Under the pieces are notes generated by a model. That model saw only the letters and a program-made list of their open reading frames with translations. It was not told the DNA's origin and searched no databases. A stretch of 64,000 nt of DNA. It comes from Bacteroidales bacterium (GTDB lineage: Bacteria > Bacteroidota > Bacteroidia > Bacteroidales > UBA932). Location of the stretch: assembly GCA_017428325.1 (NCBI GenBank), contig JAFRRA010000002.1, positions 186,001 to 250,000 of the forward strand, read 5' to 3'. Below, one piece after another: positions 25,951 through 34,881 of this stretch (the stretch's first letter is position 1; each line of letters starts with the position of its first letter). A program made the position numbers and the translations under genes.

Positions 25951-26751
25951 ATGAAAAAATCTTTATTACTGCTTTTGTGCGTTCTGTTCGCGGTCTCCTG
26001 CGGAGTTAACGGAAAACTGGCGTCTTATCATTTGCATTACGACGACCTCTTCGGTTCCCCACAGGATATTTCTTTCGTTGAGATTAATCCGGGGAAGTAC
26101 AAGTTTGTGGTGATTGACCACAAGGCTCTGAAAAGAACCTCAGAAGTGGCTGCGGAGGCTGGAGCCGCCGCGGCAATCAACGGAACGTTCTACAACATGA
26201 AGAAAGGCGGAAGCGTATGCTATCTGCAGATAGACGGCATTGTTGCGGACACCACAAAAGGCGATGACATGAAGTTAAGGACAAACGGTGCGGTTGTAGT
26301 TAGAAAGGGGAAGCTTTCCGTAGTGCCTTGGAGTCAGGAAAAGGAAAAGAGATTCATTAGGAAACCTGGCAGGCATACATCAGTTATGGCTACCATGCCT
26401 CTTCTTATAAAAGACGGATATGCCGTGGAATTGCCTTATTACAAGGGCTTTTCAGACAAACGTCATCCCCGCAGCGTGGTCTTTGAGAAAGACGGAAAGA
26501 TCTGCCTTATGGTAATAGACGGACGCAGCAAAGGCAATGCCGAGGGAATGACTCTGGATGAAGTCCAGCGATACCTTCAGTCGATGGATGGCGGCAAGGG
26601 CTGCAAGAACGCCGTGAATCTTGACGGTGGCGGCTCCTCCACCCTCTGGACCGTAAAGGACGGAGTAATTAACCATCCTTCTGACAACGGCAAGTTCGAC
26701 AATAAAGGAGAAAGGCGTGTAGCCAACAGCATACACGCCCTTCAACGTTAA
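25951..26751 (+). CDS. NAGPA-domain (phosphodiester glycosidase-like) lipoprotein
   Basis: A 266-residue lipoprotein (signal ending FAVSC) with a single NAGPA domain. The domain includes AAAINGTFYNMKKGG near residue 75, RHPRSVVFEKDGKICLMVIDGRS, and the terminal hallmark AVNLDGGGSSTLW near residue 220. Relatives in this family remove N-acetylglucosamine from phosphodiester-linked glycans or act on exopolysaccharide; the substrate here is unknown. It lies 17 bases after the DoxX-like gene and is convergent with infB. Confidence 0.87.
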   Translation: MKKSLLLLLCVLFAVSCGVNGKLASYHLHYDDLFGSPQDISFVEINPGKYKFVVIDHKALKRTSEVAAEAGAAAAINGTFYNMKKGGSVCYLQIDGIVADTTKGDDMKLRTNGAVVVRKGKLSVVPWSQEKEKRFIRKPGRHTSVMATMPLLIKDGYAVELPYYKGFSDKRHPRSVVFEKDGKICLMVIDGRSKGNAEGMTLDEVQRYLQSMDGGKGCKNAVNLDGGGSSTLWTVKDGVINHPSDNGKFDNKGERRVANSIHALQR

Positions 26752-26765
26752 TCCTGAGATTCTTT

Positions 26766-29480
26766 TTATAAAGTTCTCTTGATTTCCTCGATCTTGTAGG
26801 CCTCGATAACGTCTCCTTCCTTGATATCGTTGAAGTTCTCGATACCAAGACCGCAGTCGTATCCGGAAGTGACTTCCTTGACGTCGTCCTTGCCTCTCTT
26901 GAGGGAAGCCAGAACGCCTTCCTTGATGACGATACCGTCTCGGATTACCCTGATCTTGGCGGTCCTTGTAATCTTGCCTTCCTTGACCATACAGCCGGCG
27001 ATCGTACCGACCTTGGAAATCTTGAACGTCTGCCTTACTTCCAGAGTTGAGGTTACAACTTCCTTCTCCACAGGGGCAAGCATACCCTCGATACCGCTCT
27101 TGACCTCGTTGATTGCATCGTAGATGACAGAGTAGAGGCGGATTTCGATCTCCTCCTTTTCTGCCATCTTCCTGGCGTTCATTGATGGACGGACCTGGAA
27201 TCCTATGATGATGGCCTCGGAAGCCTCGGCGAGCAGAACGTCGCTCTCGGAGATTTCTCCAACGGCCTTGTGGATGACGTTCACCCTTACCTCCTCGGTA
27301 GAGAGCTTGATCAGGGAATCGCTGAGAGCCTCGATAGAGCCGTCCACGTCTCCCTTGACGATAATGTTGAGTTCCTTGAAGTTGCCGATGGCGATTCTTC
27401 TTCCGAGCTCTTCCAGGGTGATGTGCTTCTGGGTTCTCAGGCCCTGGATTCGGAGAAGCTGCTCACGCTTGTTGGCAATCTCCCTTGCATCCCTCTCGTT
27501 ATCGAAGATGTTAAATGTGTCGCCTGCCTGAGGGGCTCCGTTCAGACCGAGAACTGAAACTGGGACAGAAGGACCGGCCTCCTTGATCTTCTGGCCTCTC
27601 TCGTTGAACATGGCCTTTACCTTACCGGTGTACATTCCGGAAAGCATAATGTCTCCGGTGTGGAGGGTTCCGCCCTGAACCAGAAGGGTGGCCAGATAGC
27701 CTCTACCCTTGTCCAGAGAAGATTCGATAACGGTTCCGACTGCTTTCTTGTTCGGATTTGCCTTAAGGTCGAGCATATCGGCCTCAAGCAGGACCTTGTC
27801 CAGAAGGTCGGAAACACCGATACCTTTCTTTGCGGAGATTTCCTGGCACTGGTACTTTCCGCCCCAGTCCTCAACGAGGATGTTCATCTGGGAGAGCTGC
27901 TCTCGGATCTTGTCAGGCATTGCACCTGGCTTGTCTATCTTGTTGATGGCGAAAATCATCGGAACGCCGGCAGCCTGGGCGTGGTTGATGGCCTCGATTG
28001 TCTGAGGCATAACGGCGTCGTCTGCGGCAACGATGATAATCGCAAGGTCAGTCATCTTGGCTCCGCGGGCACGCATTGCGGTAAACGCTTCGTGACCAGG
28101 AGTATCCAGGAAGGTAATCCTTCTTCCGTTAGGAAGCTTCACGTTGTATGCTCCGATGTGCTGGGTGATACCGCCGGCCTCTCCGGCAATCACGTTGGAC
28201 TGGCGGATGTAGTCCAGCAGCGAGGTCTTACCGTGGTCTACGTGGCCCATAACAGTAACGATAGGGGCCCTTGGCTCCATATCCTCAGGCTTGTCCTCCT
28301 CTGTCTCCTCCTTGATGGCCTCCTGGATCTCAGCGGAAACGAACTCGATCTTGTAGCCGAAATCCTCTGCCACGAGAGTCAGGGCGTCGGCATCCAGCCT
28401 CTGGTTGATGGAAACCATGAGTCCGAGGTTCATGCAGGCGCTGATTACCTTGGTAACCGGCTGGTCAATCATAACGGCCAGATCGTTGACCGTAACAAAC
28501 TCGGTGACCTTGAGGATGTTGCTCTCCAGACCCCTGCGCTGGATTTCTTCCTCTCTCTTTTCCTCGGCGATCTCTCTCTTTTCCCTTCTGTACTTGGAGC
28601 CCTTGGTCTTGCCCTTGCCCTCAACCATTCTCTGGTAGGTCTCCTTTATCTGCTTCTGTACTTCGTCCTCGTCTACCTCGTTGCGGATAGGCTTGAATCC
28701 CTTCTTGCTCTTCTTGTCCTTGCCCTTCTTGTTGTCGCGGTTCTGGCTGCTCTCCTTGGTTATGTCCACTTTCTCCTTGGTGTTCTTGGAGATTCTCTCC
28801 CTCTTTCCACCACTCTTCTTCTTAGGGGTCTCGAACTTGGAAAGGTCTATCCTCTGGCCGGTATCCTTAGGACCCTGAAGCTGCTCAACCTTAGTCTCGA
28901 TGAAGTTGCTTGGAGTTTCCTCTTTCTTCTGAGCCTCTACTGTTTCAGCAGGTTTTTCCTCTTTTTTCCCGGCGACAGCCTTTTCTTCCTTTACCGCCTC
29001 TTCCTTCTTCTTAGCAGATGCCTTTGGCGCCTTTTCAGCTTTCTTCTCAGGCTTCTTCTCCTCTGCGGGCTCTGCCTTCACCTCTTCTTTCTTAGGCTCG
29101 GCAGCCTTCTTCTCAGCCTTGGCCGCATCCGCTTTCTTTCCGGAAATCTTGTCCAGGTCTATCTTGCCTACAACGGTCGGTGCCTTAGGAGCTTCTACGG
29201 CAGTCTCTATAAAATTGTCCTTTGGCTTCTCTTCCTTCTCAAGCTGATAAGTCTTCTTGTCGTTTTCAGAGATTCTGAGCGTGCCGGCTATCTTCTTTGC
29301 GTCTTCCTTCACCTGCTGTTGAGGAAGGAACTCCTTCTGTACCAGTGCGTAGGTCTCCTCGTCGAGCTTCGCGTTAGGATTGGCATCCACACTCTTTCCC
29401 TTCTTCTCCAGGAAGTTTATGAGGGTGCTCATTCCTATGTTGAAGTCTTTGAGGACTTTACTTATTCTCATTCCTGCCAT
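26766..29480 (-). CDS. infB: translation initiation factor IF-2
   Basis: GTPase that places fMet-tRNA on the 30S subunit. 904 residues. An N-terminal IF2_N domain (residues 1-50) is followed by a long Lys, Glu and Ala-rich linker to about residue 330. The linker contains two related segments, [11 protein letters not shown] and [11 protein letters not shown]. The GTPase domain starts near residue 405 with [12 protein letters not shown], then DTPGHEAF and NKIDKPG, followed by the beta-barrel and C-terminal fMet-tRNA domains. The long antisense reading frame over the linker is a compositional artefact. It follows nusA by 27 bases. Confidence 0.97.
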   Translation of the reverse strand: MAGMRISKVLKDFNIGMSTLINFLEKKGKSVDANPNAKLDEETYALVQKEFLPQQQVKEDAKKIAGTLRISENDKKTYQLEKEEKPKDNFIETAVEAPKAPTVVGKIDLDKISGKKADAAKAEKKAAEPKKEEVKAEPAEEKKPEKKAEKAPKASAKKKEEAVKEEKAVAGKKEEKPAETVEAQKKEETPSNFIETKVEQLQGPKDTGQRIDLSKFETPKKKSGGKRERISKNTKEKVDITKESSQNRDNKKGKDKKSKKGFKPIRNEVDEDEVQKQIKETYQRMVEGKGKTKGSKYRREKREIAEEKREEEIQRRGLESNILKVTEFVTVNDLAVMIDQPVTKVISACMNLGLMVSINQRLDADALTLVAEDFGYKIEFVSAEIQEAIKEETEEDKPEDMEPRAPIVTVMGHVDHGKTSLLDYIRQSNVIAGEAGGITQHIGAYNVKLPNGRRITFLDTPGHEAFTAMRARGAKMTDLAIIIVAADDAVMPQTIEAINHAQAAGVPMIFAINKIDKPGAMPDKIREQLSQMNILVEDWGGKYQCQEISAKKGIGVSDLLDKVLLEADMLDLKANPNKKAVGTVIESSLDKGRGYLATLLVQGGTLHTGDIMLSGMYTGKVKAMFNERGQKIKEAGPSVPVSVLGLNGAPQAGDTFNIFDNERDAREIANKREQLLRIQGLRTQKHITLEELGRRIAIGNFKELNIIVKGDVDGSIEALSDSLIKLSTEEVRVNVIHKAVGEISESDVLLAEASEAIIIGFQVRPSMNARKMAEKEEIEIRLYSVIYDAINEVKSGIEGMLAPVEKEVVTSTLEVRQTFKISKVGTIAGCMVKEGKITRTAKIRVIRDGIVIKEGVLASLKRGKDDVKEVTSGYDCGLGIENFNDIKEGDVIEAYKIEEIKRTL

Positions 29481-29507
29481 TTGCGTCTCCTTTTTTTACG
29501 TTAAAAA

Positions 29508-30761
29508 TTATTCGTCCATAGGATCTTCGAACTCTGCCTCGAGGATTCTCTTCACTTCCTCCACGGTCTCGAGGTCGAGGTCAGCCCTGTCCATAATATC
29601 CTCGTTGCTCATCCTGAGGACATCCTTTGCGGTATCGAAACCAACCTTGCGGAGGGCGTCGATAACCCACTGGTCGATTTCGTCGTTGAACGAGCTCAGA
29701 AGCACGTCGTCGTCGTCAGCACCCTGGACATCCCTGAAGATTTCGATATCCATGCCGATCATCATCTCTGCCAGACGGATGTTGCTGCCGTTCTTGCCAA
29801 CTGCCAGGGAAACCTGGGATGAATCCATCGTGATGAGGGCCTTGTTCTCTTCCTCGTTGATCTTGATAGTGGAGATCTTGGCAGGGGAGAGGGCTCTCTG
29901 GATAAGGAGCTGGGTGTTGGTCGTCCAGCTGATCACGTCGATGTTCTCGTTGCGCAGTTCACGCACGATACCGTGGATACGGCTTCCCTTTACGCCTACG
30001 CAGGCTCCTACAGGATCGATGCGGTCGTCGTAAGACTCGACAGCAACCTTGGCGCGGTCGCCAGGCATACGCACGATCTTCTTGATGGTGATAAGGCCGT
30101 CGAAGATTTCAGGAACCTCCTGCTCGAAGAGCCTCTCCAGGAACACGCTTGCCGTTCTGGAAAGTATGATGCTAGGGGTGTTGTTCTTCATCTCGACCTT
30201 AGCCACGACAGCCTTTACGGAATCTCCCTTGCGGAAATAGTCTGACGGAATCTGCTCGCTCTTAGGCAGAACCAGCTCGTTGTCTGCATCGTCCCTTACG
30301 AGGACTTCCTTCTTCCAAACCTGATAAACTTCTCCTACCACTATTTCTCCAATCTTGTCCTTGTAGTAGTTGAAAAGGTTGGCCTTGTCTATGTCCATAA
30401 TCCTTCCTGAGAGATTCTGGCGGAGGTTGAGGACTGCCCTCCTTCCGAAAGAAGACAGAGGAATTTCCTCAGTGTAATCCTCGCCGATCTCGAAGTCGTT
30501 GTCCGGCTCCTTTGCGTCTATCTCAGCCTTGGAGATTTCCAGATTAGGATCCTCGACTTCCTCCACGATGGTACGGTTGCGCCATATCTGGAGGTCTCCC
30601 TTGTCGATGTTGATGATGATGTCGAAATTGTCAGCCGTGCCGTAAGTCTTGGCAAGCTGTGTGCGGAAAATGTCTTCCAGGACGCTCATCAATGTTGCCC
30701 TGTCGATGCCTTTGCCTTCTTTGAATTCTGCAAAGAACTGAGCTAAATTTAAACCTTCCAT
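29508..30761 (-). CDS. nusA: transcription termination/antitermination factor NusA
   Basis: A 417-residue RNA polymerase-binding factor. An N-terminal polymerase-binding domain is followed by an S1 domain (about 130-200), then KH1 and KH2 domains containing GACVGVKGSRIHGIVREL and LAVGKNGSNIRLAEMM. The C-terminus has one acidic helix-hairpin segment rather than the two AR repeats of E. coli. In most bacteria rimP lies directly upstream, but here the next gene is divergent lpxD. A promoter and a 9-bp leader hairpin precede the start. Confidence 0.96.
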   Translation of the reverse strand: MEGLNLAQFFAEFKEGKGIDRATLMSVLEDIFRTQLAKTYGTADNFDIIINIDKGDLQIWRNRTIVEEVEDPNLEISKAEIDAKEPDNDFEIGEDYTEEIPLSSFGRRAVLNLRQNLSGRIMDIDKANLFNYYKDKIGEIVVGEVYQVWKKEVLVRDDADNELVLPKSEQIPSDYFRKGDSVKAVVAKVEMKNNTPSIILSRTASVFLERLFEQEVPEIFDGLITIKKIVRMPGDRAKVAVESYDDRIDPVGACVGVKGSRIHGIVRELRNENIDVISWTTNTQLLIQRALSPAKISTIKINEEENKALITMDSSQVSLAVGKNGSNIRLAEMMIGMDIEIFRDVQGADDDDVLLSSFNDEIDQWVIDALRKVGFDTAKDVLRMSNEDIMDRADLDLETVEEVKRILEAEFEDPMDE

Positions 30762-30803
30762 ATTGTTGTATTTTTATAATTTTCTCATTTACAGGCAACA
30801 AAG

Positions 30804-30825
30804 AAGGGAACCGTCTGGTCCCCTT
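30804..30825 (-). promoter_or_regulatory. leader hairpin of nusA, possible attenuator
   Basis: In the minus-strand RNA AAGGGGACC pairs with GGUUCCCUU over nine positions (one G-U), four-base loop, followed by CUUUGUU. It lies between the promoter at 30849-30879 and the nusA start. It could be an autoregulatory site, but the following U tract is weak. Confidence 0.4.
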
Positions 30826-30848
30826 TCTCACTTGCCTTTTCTGGAGTG

Positions 30849-30879
30849 CAAAAGTATGTAATTTCACCCAGAATACCAA
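30849..30879 (-). promoter_or_regulatory. promoter of nusA-infB
   Basis: On the minus strand TTG (30879-30877), a 20-base spacer and TACTTTTG (30856-30849), about 90 bases before the nusA start. A plus-strand TATATTTG box at 30889-30896 for lpxD lies back to back with it. Confidence 0.6.
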
Positions 30880-30919
30880 AAAAATGAGTATATTTGAAAA
30901 TTATTAGACATTTTGTGTT

Positions 30920-31924
30920 ATGGAAGTTACAGCGGAAAGAATCGCCCAGCACCTTAAGGGAGAAATCATCGGCGATCCAAACGTGAAGGTCAGAATGGTG
31001 GCCAAGATCGAGCATGGCAAACCGAACGAGGTTTGTATCCTTCACAACGACAAATACAAGGAATATCTTCTCACAAGCAATGCCGGGATAGTTATAGTCA
31101 GCCGGCATCTGGTCCCGGAGCAGAAGGTTAAGCCTACCCTTATCGTCATGGAGGATGCGCATCCTGCCTTCGCTTCGCTTCTGGAACTTCTGAATACAAT
31201 AAAGAGAAGCCAGAAAAAAGGCCACAGCCTGTTGTCCTACAGGGCTTGGTCCAGCAAGATCGGCAAGAAGGTCTATATCGGAAAGTTCAGCTACATCGGT
31301 TCCAAGACCATTGTGGGCAACGGATGCCAGATTCATCCTCAGGTTTACATAGGAAACAACGTGAAGATTGGGGAAAACTGCATTTTCTACCCTGGAGTTA
31401 AAATCTATGATGACTGCAAGATCGGAAACAACTGCATACTTCACGCTAATGTGGTGATCGGATCGGACGGTTTCGGATTCGCCCCTGTCGAGGACGGATC
31501 CTACAAGAAAATTCCTCAGACTGGAAACGTGATTCTGGAAGACGATGTGGAGATCGGTTCCAACACGGTTGTGGACCGTGCCGCTATGGAGTCCACGATT
31601 ATCCGCAAGGGCGTTAAGCTGGATAACCTCATCCAGATTGCCCACAATGTGGAAATCGGGGAGAATACCGTGATTGCGGCTCAGAGCGGAATCGCCGGAA
31701 GCACCAAGATTGGAAAGAACTGCATGTTCGGAGGCCAGGTGGGAGTGGTCGGCCACATAACCGTTGGAGACGGGACAAAGGTCAACGCCCAGAGCGGGAT
31801 CCAGGGTTCGGTCAAGAGCGAGCTTGGCCAGAAGGGACTTATGGGAAGCCCGGCCATTCTGATGAGCCAGTATCTGAAATGCTATGCCAAGTTCCGTCAC
31901 CTGGCAGACCCCGAGAAGAAATAA
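30920..31924 (+). CDS. lpxD: UDP-3-O-acylglucosamine N-acyltransferase
   Basis: Third step of lipid A synthesis, adding the N-linked acyl chain. A 334-residue trimeric left-handed beta-helix protein. An N-terminal uridine-binding domain runs to about residue 105. More than ten hexapeptide turns follow (for example [20 protein letters not shown]), with the catalytic His in [12 protein letters not shown] near residue 242. It heads the operon lpxD-lpxC-fabZ-lpxA and faces nusA. A TATATTTG box at 30889-30896 is its probable -7 element. Confidence 0.96.
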   Translation: MEVTAERIAQHLKGEIIGDPNVKVRMVAKIEHGKPNEVCILHNDKYKEYLLTSNAGIVIVSRHLVPEQKVKPTLIVMEDAHPAFASLLELLNTIKRSQKKGHSLLSYRAWSSKIGKKVYIGKFSYIGSKTIVGNGCQIHPQVYIGNNVKIGENCIFYPGVKIYDDCKIGNNCILHANVVIGSDGFGFAPVEDGSYKKIPQTGNVILEDDVEIGSNTVVDRAAMESTIIRKGVKLDNLIQIAHNVEIGENTVIAAQSGIAGSTKIGKNCMFGGQVGVVGHITVGDGTKVNAQSGIQGSVKSELGQKGLMGSPAILMSQYLKCYAKFRHLADPEKK

Positions 31925-31959
31925 TTTTCGTACATTTGTCGAATACGAAAACCACCTAT

Positions 31960-32904
31960 ATGTACACAAACCAGCACACTCTAAAGGGAAAATACGAGTT
32001 TGAGGGCAAGGGGCTCCATACCGGACAGAAAGTCCATATGATGGTGGAGCCGGCTCCGAAAAACTTTGGAATACAGTTCAAACGTTCAGATCTTGGAGAA
32101 AGCGCACCGCTTGTGGAGGCCTGCGTGGATTACGTAAGCGCCACGGCCCGCGGCACTACCCTTGACAAGCAGGGCGTCACCGTCCTTACACTCGAGCATC
32201 TGATGGGTGCCCTCTACGGAATGCACATAGACAACGCCCTCATCACTCTGGACGCTTCCGAGGTTCCGATCCTTGACGGCAGCGCCAAGCCTTACGCTGA
32301 CGCGTTCTCCAAAGACGGGCTTCAGGAACAGAACGCTCCCAGAAAATACCTGGTGCTGGACCGCAAGGTGGTTTGCCGCAACGAGAAGGGAAGCGAGATG
32401 GTGGTCCTTCCGGACGACCATTTCTCCATAGACGTGATGATAGACTATCACTCTCAGGTAGTAGGCTGCCAATATGCAAGATACGAGCACGACACGGACT
32501 TCGTGAAGGAGATTGCCCCTTGCCGTACCTTCGTGTTCCTGCACGAGCTGGAACCTCTGTTCAAGTATAACCTGATAAAGGGTGGAGACCTGGACAACGC
32601 GCTTGTGATTGTGGAGCATCCTGTCCCTCAGGAGGAACTGGACCGTCTGGCCGGCATATTCAACGTAAAGAGGCTGGAGAGGGTTCCGGAAGGATATCTT
32701 TCACATACATCGCTGAGATTCCAGAACGAGTGTGCAAGGCACAAGCTGCTGGATGTCCTCGGCGATTTCTCCCTGGTAGGCTATCCTATCAAGGGAAAGG
32801 TGATTGCCTACAAGAGCGGCCATTCCATCAACTCTACCATTGCCAGGGAGTTGCGTACACTGGCACTCAAGCAGTTCCGCCGCCGCTGGAACGAAGAACA
32901 GTAA
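31960..32904 (+). CDS. lpxC: UDP-3-O-acyl-N-acetylglucosamine deacetylase, not fused to FabZ
   Basis: Committed, zinc-dependent deacetylation in lipid A synthesis, 314 residues. Zinc ligands lie in TLEHLMGALYG near residue 80 and in HKLLDVLGDFSL near residue 250. The frame extends 27 codons upstream into lpxD, but MYTNQHTLKGKYEF is the family N-terminus and I start there. A TACATTTG box at 31931-31938 may give a second promoter. In most Bacteroidales LpxC and FabZ are one polypeptide. Here LpxC ends in a stop codon and FabZ begins 22 bases later with its own ATG. Confidence 0.95.
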   Translation: MYTNQHTLKGKYEFEGKGLHTGQKVHMMVEPAPKNFGIQFKRSDLGESAPLVEACVDYVSATARGTTLDKQGVTVLTLEHLMGALYGMHIDNALITLDASEVPILDGSAKPYADAFSKDGLQEQNAPRKYLVLDRKVVCRNEKGSEMVVLPDDHFSIDVMIDYHSQVVGCQYARYEHDTDFVKEIAPCRTFVFLHELEPLFKYNLIKGGDLDNALVIVEHPVPQEELDRLAGIFNVKRLERVPEGYLSHTSLRFQNECARHKLLDVLGDFSLVGYPIKGKVIAYKSGHSINSTIARELRTLALKQFRRRWNEEQ

Positions 32905-32926
32905 GAAACTTAAAATTTTGAACGAA

Positions 32927-33436
32927 ATGGATATCGAAAAAATCAAGGAAGTTAAGCAGAGACTTTCAGTTGCTCCGAAGTATGACCCGGATGCAGTACC
33001 AGTTTATGACGTTCTTGGAATCCAGAAACTTCTACCTCACCGTCCTCCATTCCTGATGGTGGACAGGATTACCGAGGTGGAGGATGACGCCATTGTTGGA
33101 ATCAAGACCATTGGCGTTAACGAGTATTACTTCAGGGGACATTTCCCTACGGAGCCGGTGGTTCCCGGAGTGTTGCTGGTTGAGGCTATGGCCCAGGTGG
33201 GTGGCATCCTGGTCCTCCGCAATGTAGACGAGCCGGAAAGATATTCAACTTACTTTGCCAAGATAGACGGCTTCAAGTTCCGCCGCAAGGTGGTCCCTGG
33301 AGACGTTGTAACCTTCAAGCTCATCATCACCCAGCCGCTGGAGCATTCCATTGTATGTATGAGAGGCAAGGCATGGGTAGGCAATTCCGTTGCCTGTGAG
33401 GGTGATATGGTTGCCCAGGTAATAAAGAACAAGTAA
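32927..33436 (+). CDS. fabZ: 3-hydroxyacyl-ACP dehydratase
   Basis: Hot-dog fold dehydratase of fatty acid elongation, 169 residues. The catalytic His is in RGHFPTEPVVPGVLLVEAMAQ near residue 65. The preceding LLPHRPPFLMVDRITEVEDD is also characteristic. An N-terminal stretch of about 25 residues (MDIEKIKEVKQRLSV) is left from the linker seen in fused LpxC-FabZ proteins of related bacteria. I start there rather than at an upstream in-frame ATG inside lpxC. Being in the lpx operon balances hydroxyacyl-ACP use between membrane lipid and lipid A. Confidence 0.95.
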   Translation: MDIEKIKEVKQRLSVAPKYDPDAVPVYDVLGIQKLLPHRPPFLMVDRITEVEDDAIVGIKTIGVNEYYFRGHFPTEPVVPGVLLVEAMAQVGGILVLRNVDEPERYSTYFAKIDGFKFRRKVVPGDVVTFKLIITQPLEHSIVCMRGKAWVGNSVACEGDMVAQVIKNK

Positions 33437-33453
33437 CCTCAAAAAGATATAGA

Positions 33454-34248
33454 ATGGAAAACGCAAATGTCCATCCGAATGCAAAGATCGGGAAGAACGT
33501 TGTCATAAGTCCTTTCTGCACCATCGCTGAGCACGTTGAGATCGGAGACAACTGCTGGATTGGCCCATGCGCCGCAATCAATGATTATGTAAAAATTGGA
33601 AACAACTGCAAGATCTTCAACGGAGCAGTGATCGGCGGCCTGCCTCAGGACCTCAAGTTCCAGGGTGAGGAATCTTGGGTCGAGATTGGAAACAACGTGA
33701 TTATCAGGGAGTACTGTACAGTAAGCCGCGGGACCGCAGCCAGCGGGAAGAACAAGACAGTGATTGGAGACGACACTTTCCTTATGGCTTATGTTCACGT
33801 AGCCCACGACTGCCGTATAGGAAACCACTGTATCCTCGTAAGTTATGTTGGCCTTGCAGGCGAGACTGACGTGGACGACTGGGCAATCATCGGCGGTTCT
33901 TCCGCAGTTCACCAGTTCACCCATATCGGAACCCACGCAATGGTTTCCGGTGGCTCTTTCCTCAGCAAGGATGTTCCTCCTTACTCCATAGTCGGAGACC
34001 GCCCTGTCACTTTTTCCGGAATAAATGTTGTCGGTCTGCGCAGGAGGGGCTTCACTATGGAGCAGATAGACAGGATGAGAGACGTTTACAGGATAATCTA
34101 CATGAACGGCCTGAACGTGTCCGACGCCTGCCGCGCTGCAGAGAGCGAACTCCCTGAATCTCCGGAGAAGAGAACTATACTGGACTTCATTGAGAACAGC
34201 AAGAGAGGTATCGTAAGGTACAATCCTCTCAAATCAACACAGGAATAA
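33454..34248 (+). CDS. lpxA: UDP-N-acetylglucosamine acyltransferase
   Basis: First step of lipid A synthesis, 264 residues, left-handed beta-helix trimer. Hexapeptide turns are seen from VHPNAKIGKNVVISPFCTI. The catalytic His lies in HVAHDCRIGNHC near residue 119, and the C-terminal helical part contains GLRRRGFTMEQIDRMRDVY. It follows fabZ by 17 bases. The WbqC-like gene starts on the very next base after its stop, so the two are translationally coupled. Confidence 0.96.
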   Translation: MENANVHPNAKIGKNVVISPFCTIAEHVEIGDNCWIGPCAAINDYVKIGNNCKIFNGAVIGGLPQDLKFQGEESWVEIGNNVIIREYCTVSRGTAASGKNKTVIGDDTFLMAYVHVAHDCRIGNHCILVSYVGLAGETDVDDWAIIGGSSAVHQFTHIGTHAMVSGGSFLSKDVPPYSIVGDRPVTFSGINVVGLRRRGFTMEQIDRMRDVYRIIYMNGLNVSDACRAAESELPESPEKRTILDFIENSKRGIVRYNPLKSTQE

Positions 34249-34881
34249 ATGCGGCTGTTGCTTAGCAGCGCTTACTTTCCTCCCGTGGAGTATTTTGCGG
34301 CAATTGCAAAATACGGCGGGGCATTGGTGGAGGCCTGTGAAAACTATCAGAAGCAGTCATACCGCAACCGTTGCACCATACTTACGGCCAACGGAAAGAT
34401 GAATTTGAATATCCCCGTCCTCCGTGGCGGGGAAAATCTTACCCACAGCATCCCGATAGCCGAGATAGGGATAGACTATCAGGAAAACTGGCCAATCCGC
34501 CACATAAGGGCAATGGAGGCGGCTTACAGGAATTCTCCTTTCTTCGATTATTATATAGATGATATCTCGGCGATTCTTTTGAAAAGGGAGAAATCCCTTT
34601 TTGCCCTCAACCTTTCCCTGACAAGGCTTCTGCTTTCTTTCTGCGGCATAAAGGCTGAAATAGGCCTTACGGAGGAATTTGTCGCCGATTATGAAGGGCA
34701 GGATGTGGCCGATTTCAGAAACCGCATCCATCCCAAGAGCAAGATGCCTTCTCTGCTCAAGGAGTGGGGAAAAGAAAAACCCTGGTGGCAGGTATTTGCG
34801 CCCCAGGGCTTTGTCTCAGATCTGAGCATCGTGGACCTCTTGTTCAACGAAGGCCCCAACGCCATCTCGTTCCTTGTCTAG
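34249..34881 (+). CDS. WbqC-like family protein
   Basis: A 210-residue cytoplasmic protein. AYFPPVEYFAAIAKYGGALVEACENYQKQSYRNRC at its start and the IPIAEIGIDYQENWPIRHIRAMEAAY middle are typical of the WbqC-like family found in polysaccharide clusters and, in Bacteroidota, next to lipid A genes. The biochemical role is not established, and I do not assign one. It ends the lpx operon, and its stop overlaps the stop of the convergent porin gene by 4 bases. Confidence 0.82.
   Translation: MRLLLSSAYFPPVEYFAAIAKYGGALVEACENYQKQSYRNRCTILTANGKMNLNIPVLRGGENLTHSIPIAEIGIDYQENWPIRHIRAMEAAYRNSPFFDYYIDDISAILLKREKSLFALNLSLTRLLLSFCGIKAEIGLTEEFVADYEGQDVADFRNRIHPKSKMPSLLKEWGKEKPWWQVFAPQGFVSDLSIVDLLFNEGPNAISFLV

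Noticed and set aside
27660-29504. 614-codon open frame antisense to infB
   Set aside because: It is a by-product of the Lys/Glu/Ala-rich linker codons of IF-2 read backwards: Leu-rich, no start signal, no family resemblance.
30785-31969. 394-codon open frame antisense to lpxD and the nusA leader
   Set aside because: It mirrors the hexapeptide repeats of lpxD and has no coding character of its own.
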